NCBI GenBank assembly: GCA_036273515.1
Contig: DASUHM010000011.1
Span: 1 to 48,238, forward strand
From: Gaiellales bacterium
GTDB taxonomy: Bacteria; Actinomycetota; Thermoleophilia; Gaiellales; JAICJC01
Direction of reading: 5' to 3'
DNA: 48,238 bases
The position numbers and the translations under genes are program-made. This document shows positions 44,558 to 48,238 of the stretch, piece by piece; the stretch's first letter is position 1, and every line of letters begins with the position of its first letter. Below the pieces are notes generated by a model, which was not told where the DNA came from, did no database searches, and saw only the letters and a program-made list of their open reading frames with translations.

Positions 44558-44959
44558 GTGCCGTACAAGCGATCCGAGGAGGAGTTCGTCTCCGCCGTCA
44601 TGAGCGCCAACCTGCTCACGGCCGCGGCCGGCGACGCGCTCACCGACGCCGCCCACCGGATGGCGGAGCGCCGCGTCGGCGCGATCCTCGTCACCGAGGG
44701 CACGCTCCTCACGGGGATCATGACCGAGCGCGACGTCCTGCGCGCGGTCGGCTCTGGCGACATCGGCGGCACCGTCGGCGACTGGATGACTCGGCATCCA
44801 GACACCGCTCTGCCGTCCGCCACGATCGGCGAGGCGGCGGCGATGATGCTGCACGGCGGCTACCGCCACGTGCCGATCGTCGACGGCGATCACGCGGTCG
44901 GCATCGTCTCGATCCGCGACCTGATCCGCCTGCCGAGCGAGACCCCGAGCGGCGTCTAG
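44558..44959 (+). CDS. Stand-alone CBS-domain pair (Bateman module)
   Basis: This 133-residue protein consists of two CBS repeats: about 13-70 (SAVMSANLLTAAAGDALTDA ... GIMTERDVLRAV) and about 75-130 (DWMTRHPDTALPSATIGEAA ... GIVSIRDLIRLP). Each ends in the (S/T)xRD motif that binds adenosine nucleotides such as AMP, ATP or S-adenosylmethionine. Such proteins regulate partner enzymes or channels by sensing adenylate charge. No partner is obvious; the convergent ABC exporter and divergent siroheme gene are only neighbours. Shares a CTAG stop overlap with the ABC permease. Confidence 0.9.
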   Translation: MPYKRSEEEFVSAVMSANLLTAAAGDALTDAAHRMAERRVGAILVTEGTLLTGIMTERDVLRAVGSGDIGGTVGDWMTRHPDTALPSATIGEAAAMMLHGGYRHVPIVDGDHAVGIVSIRDLIRLPSETPSGV

Positions 44960-45690
44960 TCCACGTCGCGGCGGGCGGCCATGACCGCGCCGGCGATGCA
45001 GATCACGACCGTCCAGAACACGAGCGTGGCGCCGCCCACGCCCGGGTCGAGCAGGTGCGCGTCGGTCAGCCCCATCAGGCCGTTCTGGGCCTGATCGGGC
45101 GTCCACCGGCCCACGGACGGCACCAGGTGGAAGAGCAGGTTCTGGATGACGAAGCCCCACGCCAGGAGGCCGATGATGGCGCCGACCTGGTTTCGCACGA
45201 TCATCCCGAGTCCGACCCCGATCCCGCCCCAGAGCGCCGTCCCGATCAGCGTCCCGATGGTGATCAGGGTGTAGTCATGATGGCTGAGCGCGACCGAGAT
45301 GCTGCGCTGGTTCAGGATCACCCCGCCGATCCCGACCGAGAGGATCTCGCCGATGAACGCGAACACGAACCCTGCTGTCAGGGCCGCGACCACCTTGGCG
45401 ACGAGCACCAGCGAGCGCTTCGGCGTGAACAGGTAGGTCGGCCGGATCGTCCCGAAGCGGTACTCGCCGGTCACGAGCATGATGCCCGCGAGCGCCGCGA
45501 AGAGGCCGGCGAAGCTGCCGATCGAAAAGAGGTTTCGCTGCTGCTCGCGCCCGCTCATCTCGCCGACCGACGTCAGGAGCGCGGTCAGGATGACGAAGAG
45601 CAGGATGATCGCGATCATCCCCAGCACGAGGCCGAGCGTCGTGCGGGTCGAGCGCACCTTGATGATCTCGGCGCGGATCTGCGGGATCAT
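44956..45690 (-). CDS. ABC-2 type transporter permease
   Basis: This is a 244-residue membrane subunit with six predicted helices. The N-terminal segment IPQIRAEIIKVRSTRTTLGL and FGTIRPTYLFTPKRSLVLVAK are typical of the ABC-2 permeases that act with a CcmA-like ATPase (bacitracin/lantibiotic-resistance and similar exporters). Its ATG overlaps the ATPase stop as ATGA (45687-45690), which ensures 1:1 production. Substrate unknown. Confidence 0.9.
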   Translation of the reverse strand: MIPQIRAEIIKVRSTRTTLGLVLGMIAIILLFVILTALLTSVGEMSGREQQRNLFSIGSFAGLFAALAGIMLVTGEYRFGTIRPTYLFTPKRSLVLVAKVVAALTAGFVFAFIGEILSVGIGGVILNQRSISVALSHHDYTLITIGTLIGTALWGGIGVGLGMIVRNQVGAIIGLLAWGFVIQNLLFHLVPSVGRWTPDQAQNGLMGLTDAHLLDPGVGGATLVFWTVVICIAGAVMAARRDVD

Positions 45691-46580
45691 TCCGGCTTCT
45701 CCGACGTCAGCTCGAGGAAGACCTCCTCGAGCGAGGACTGCTCCACGCGCAGCTCGTGCAGCACGATGCCGGACGCAGCCGCGATCTCGCCGACGCGCTC
45801 GCTGGTCGTCCCCTGGGCGTAGAGCGCGCCGGATGCCTCGGTCGAGGCGATGCCGTCGCGCTCGAGCGCCTCGCGCAGCTTGCCGGCCTCCGGGCTGCGG
45901 ACGCGCACCGCACCGCCAATCCCGGCCGTCAGCTCGTCCAGGCGCGACTCGCGCACGAGCTGGCCCCGGCTGATGATCAGCACGTGGTCGACGGTCTGGG
46001 CGACCTCGGCCAGGACGTGGCTCGACACGAGCACGGTGTGGCCGCTGCCCGCGAACGAGCGCAGGAAGTCGCGCAGCCAGCGCACGCCCTCGGGGTCGAG
46101 GCCGTTCGCAGGCTCGTCGAGGACGAGCAGCTCGGGATCGCCAAGCAGCGCTCCGGCCAGGCCGAGCCGCTGGCGCATGCCGAGCGAGTAGCCCTTGACG
46201 CGGCGGTTGGCGGCGCCGTCGAGCTCGACCGTCCGAAGCACCTCGTCGACCCGCGAGTCGGGGATGCCGGCCGCCGCCGAGAGCGTGCGCAGGTGATTGC
46301 GGCCCGACCGGCCCGGATGGAAGTCGGTCGCCTCGAGCACGGCCCCGATGCGCAGCGCCGGCTGGTCGATCTCGGCATAGGGCCGCTCGAAGATGAGCGC
46401 CTTGCCCTGGGTCGGGCGGGCCAGGCCGAGCAGCATCCGCAGGGTCGTCGTCTTGCCGGCCCCGTTCGGCCCGAGAAAGCCGGTGATCGTGCCCGCCTGG
46501 AGCACGAACGAGAGGTCGTCGACCGCGGTGAGGTTCCCGAATCGCTTCGTCAGCGACTCGGCTCGGACGACCGGTGGCAT
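45687..46580 (-). CDS. ABC transporter ATP-binding protein (CcmA/BcrA-like)
   Basis: This 297-residue ATPase subunit has Walker A GFLGPNGAGKTTTL, signature GYSLGMRQRLGLAGAL, Walker B LLVLDEPANGLDPEG and switch histidine LVSSHVLAEVAQ. The last ~80 residues (ASTEASGALYAQGTTSERVG ... SSLEEVFLELT) form the usual regulatory tail of BcrA-type exporters. Together with the coupled permease it makes an exporter, perhaps of a peptide or lipid. ATG 46580 is preceded by TAGCGT at 6 nt (leaderless). Confidence 0.93.
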   Translation of the reverse strand: MPPVVRAESLTKRFGNLTAVDDLSFVLQAGTITGFLGPNGAGKTTTLRMLLGLARPTQGKALIFERPYAEIDQPALRIGAVLEATDFHPGRSGRNHLRTLSAAAGIPDSRVDEVLRTVELDGAANRRVKGYSLGMRQRLGLAGALLGDPELLVLDEPANGLDPEGVRWLRDFLRSFAGSGHTVLVSSHVLAEVAQTVDHVLIISRGQLVRESRLDELTAGIGGAVRVRSPEAGKLREALERDGIASTEASGALYAQGTTSERVGEIAAASGIVLHELRVEQSSLEEVFLELTSEKPE

Positions 46581-46586
46581 GCGCTT

Positions 46587-46592
46587 ACGCTA
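46587..46592 (-). promoter_or_regulatory. -10 element, leaderless start of the ABC operon
   Basis: On the minus strand TAGCGT lies 6 nt before ATG 46580. The divergent pruA -10 is only 26 nt away. Confidence 0.55.
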
Positions 46593-46618
46593 GCCCGCCG
46601 ATCGGCGCGCGGGCGCGA

Positions 46619-46624
46619 TAGGCT
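46619..46624 (+). promoter_or_regulatory. -10 element, leaderless start of pruA
   Basis: TAGGCT lies 6 nt before ATG 46631; no Shine-Dalgarno sequence. Confidence 0.6.
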
Positions 46625-46630
46625 GGCGCC

Positions 46631-48238
46631 ATGAGCTCAGGCGTCTTCACACTCCCCCAGCCGTACAACGAGCCGGTGCGCGACTACGCGCCGGGCTCGC
46701 CCGAACGTGCGTCCCTGAAATCCCGGCTCGACGCGATGGCGAGCGAGCGCATCGAGATCCCGATGGTGATCGGCGGCAAGGAGGTCCGCACCGGCCGTAC
46801 GGGCACCGCGGTCATGCCGCATCGGAAGGACCATGTCCTGGCCGAGTACCACCAGGGCGGCGAGGCCGAGGTCACCCAGGCCATCGAGGCCGCGGCCGAG
46901 GCGCGTCGCGAATGGTCGCGAACGCCGTGGGAGGCGCGGGCGGCGGTGTTCCTGCGGGCGGCGGAGCTGCTCGCCGGCCCGTGGCGTGACACGCTGAACG
47001 CGGCCACCATGCTGGGCACGTCGAAGACGGCCTATCAGGCCGAGATCGACGCCGCCTGCGAGCTGACCGACTTCTGGCGCTGGAACCCGAGCCACATGCA
47101 CCGGCTGATGAGCGAGCAGCCGGTCTCCTCGCCGGGGATGTGGAACCGGGTCGAATACCGGGCGCTCGAGGGCTTCGTCTTCGCGGTCGCGCCGTTCAAC
47201 TTCACCGCGATCGCGGGCAACCTGCCGACCGCGCCGGCGATGATGGGGAACACCGTCGTCTTCAAGCCCGCGTCGACGGCGATCTACGCCTCCCACTTCC
47301 TGATGAAGATCTACGAGGAGGCGGGCCTGCCGCCGGGCGTCATCAACATGGTGATGGGCTCCGGGCGCGCCATCGGCGACCCGGCCCTCGCCCATCCCGA
47401 CCTGGCCGGCATCCACTTCACCGGCTCGACCGCCGTCTTCCAGTCGATGTGGAAGACCGTCGGCGACAACATCGCCAACTACCGCTCGTACCCGCGCATC
47501 GTCGGTGAGACCGGAGGCAAGGACTTCATCTTCGCCCACCCCTCGGCAGACGCCGCCGCGGTGGCCACGGCGATCGTGCGCGGCTCGTTCGAGTACCAGG
47601 GCCAGAAGTGCTCCGCCGCGTCGCGCGTCTACGCGCCGTCCAACCTGTGGCCGCAGCTGCGCGAGGCGCTGCAGGAGGAGGTCTCGACGATCCGGATGGG
47701 CGACGTGCGCGACTTCCGCAACTTCATGGGCGCGGTGATCGACGAGAGCTCGTTCACCACCCAGCGCGACGCCGTGAAGCTCGCCACCGACTCGGCCGAG
47801 GCCGAGGTTGTGGTCGGCGGCGACACCGACGACTCCGAGGGCTGGTTCGTCCGCCCGACCGTGATCGAGACGCGCGATCCCGGCTTCGACCTGATGGCGC
47901 GCGAGCTGTTCGGCCCGGTCGTCACCGCCTACGTCTACGACGAGAAGCGGGTCGACGACACGCTCGACCTGGTCGACCGGACGTCGCCGTACGCGCTCAC
48001 GGGGGCGATCTTCGCCACCGACCGCGGGGCGATCGAGCACGCGTCCGACGCGCTCCGCAACGCCGCGGGCAACTTCTACGTCAACGACAAGCCGACCGGC
48101 GCGGTCGTGGGCCGCCAGCCGTTCGGCGGAGCCCGGGCCAGCGGGACCAACGACAAAGCGGGCTCGATCCTCAACCTGACCCGGTGGGCGAACGCGCGCG
48201 CCATAAAGGAACTCTTCGCACCCCCCACTGATTACCGC
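46631..48238 (+). CDS. pruA: L-glutamate gamma-semialdehyde (1-pyrroline-5-carboxylate) dehydrogenase, 3' end cut by window
   Basis: This NAD-dependent enzyme oxidises glutamate gamma-semialdehyde to glutamate, the last step of proline breakdown. 536 codons are present without a stop; the family is about 540 residues, so only a few residues are missing. Visible features: PFNFTAIAGNLPTAPAMMGN at the NAD site, FTGSTAVFQSMW, general base Glu293 in IVGETGGKDF, nucleophile Cys327 in YQGQKCSAASRVY, and MARELFGPVV. The N-terminal NEPVRDYAPGSPER is typical of the long-form PruA of Gram-positives. No proline dehydrogenase is in the window; it may lie beyond the right edge. Confidence 0.95.
   Translation, partial: MSSGVFTLPQPYNEPVRDYAPGSPERASLKSRLDAMASERIEIPMVIGGKEVRTGRTGTAVMPHRKDHVLAEYHQGGEAEVTQAIEAAAEARREWSRTPWEARAAVFLRAAELLAGPWRDTLNAATMLGTSKTAYQAEIDAACELTDFWRWNPSHMHRLMSEQPVSSPGMWNRVEYRALEGFVFAVAPFNFTAIAGNLPTAPAMMGNTVVFKPASTAIYASHFLMKIYEEAGLPPGVINMVMGSGRAIGDPALAHPDLAGIHFTGSTAVFQSMWKTVGDNIANYRSYPRIVGETGGKDFIFAHPSADAAAVATAIVRGSFEYQGQKCSAASRVYAPSNLWPQLREALQEEVSTIRMGDVRDFRNFMGAVIDESSFTTQRDAVKLATDSAEAEVVVGGDTDDSEGWFVRPTVIETRDPGFDLMARELFGPVVTAYVYDEKRVDDTLDLVDRTSPYALTGAIFATDRGAIEHASDALRNAAGNFYVNDKPTGAVVGRQPFGGARASGTNDKAGSILNLTRWANARAIKELFAPPTDYR

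Noticed and set aside
1-48238. Mobile element, prophage or CRISPR array
   Set aside because: No transposase, integrase, phage gene, terminal inverted repeats or regularly spaced repeats were seen.

Overview
The window is about 48 kb of very GC-rich chromosomal DNA with strong codon-position bias. A perfect Gram-positive-type SOS box (CGAACACACGTTCG) in front of lexA, many GTG starts and the gene content point to an Actinomycetota bacterium. A deep lineage such as Thermoleophilia (Gaiellales or Solirubrobacterales) fits best, but that placement is inference. I see no insertion sequence, prophage, CRISPR array or tRNA. One RNA gene is certain: the RNase P RNA (rnpB).

Layout. 1-3.2 kb: lexA coupled to a small zinc-ribbon gene, a Tat-type lipoprotein, rnpB with its terminator, and a lone PD-(D/E)XK-like protein. 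3.3-8.1 kb: a chemoreceptor and a 979-residue kinase / dead M23 / class-III aminotransferase fusion. 8.1-14 kb: methyltransferase, a decayed tetR, DMT transporter, metallo-beta-lactamase-fold hydrolase, and a MocR regulator divergent from an MFS exporter. 14-20.4 kb: an ABC ATPase - ABC permease - MMPL export operon, divergent from tetR and an HD-GYP/LuxR regulator across four TetR half-sites. 20.4-31.8 kb: small membrane proteins, oxidoreductase, MBL hydrolase, MerR with a DHA2 exporter, NrnA, a secreted LCAT-like acyltransferase, an MFS carrier, a secreted phosphoesterase and a secreted protein of unknown role. 32-36.8 kb: an M20 amidohydrolase divergent from hutF, with acyl-CoA dehydrogenase and cupin genes. 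37-39.8 kb: small phosphatase, IMPase-family phosphatase and two tandem SSI-like lipoproteins. 39.9-43.7 kb: a large SF2 helicase with an acidic insert, then a cold-shock protein and IF-1. 43.7-48.2 kb: siroheme synthesis, a CBS protein, a two-gene ABC exporter, and proline catabolism (pruA, cut by the window end).

Two architectural signals run through the window. First, at least sixteen genes carry a TANNNT -10 hexamer 6-9 nt before the start codon with no Shine-Dalgarno sequence, so they should make leaderless mRNAs. Genes inside operons instead use Shine-Dalgarno sequences or ATGA/GTGA/TGATG overlaps. Second, six of the twelve tail-to-tail gene pairs overlap by exactly four bases, with both stop codons inside one CTAG (or CTAA). 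This leaves no room for an intergenic terminator. The terminators that do exist are strong GC hairpins, mostly without a T-tract.

The most interesting candidates for new biology are the helicase - cold-shock protein - IF-1 cluster, the kinase/phospho-lyase-like fusion, the tandem HD/LuxR regulator beside an export operon, the M20 enzyme paired with HutF, and the tandem SSI-like lipoproteins.
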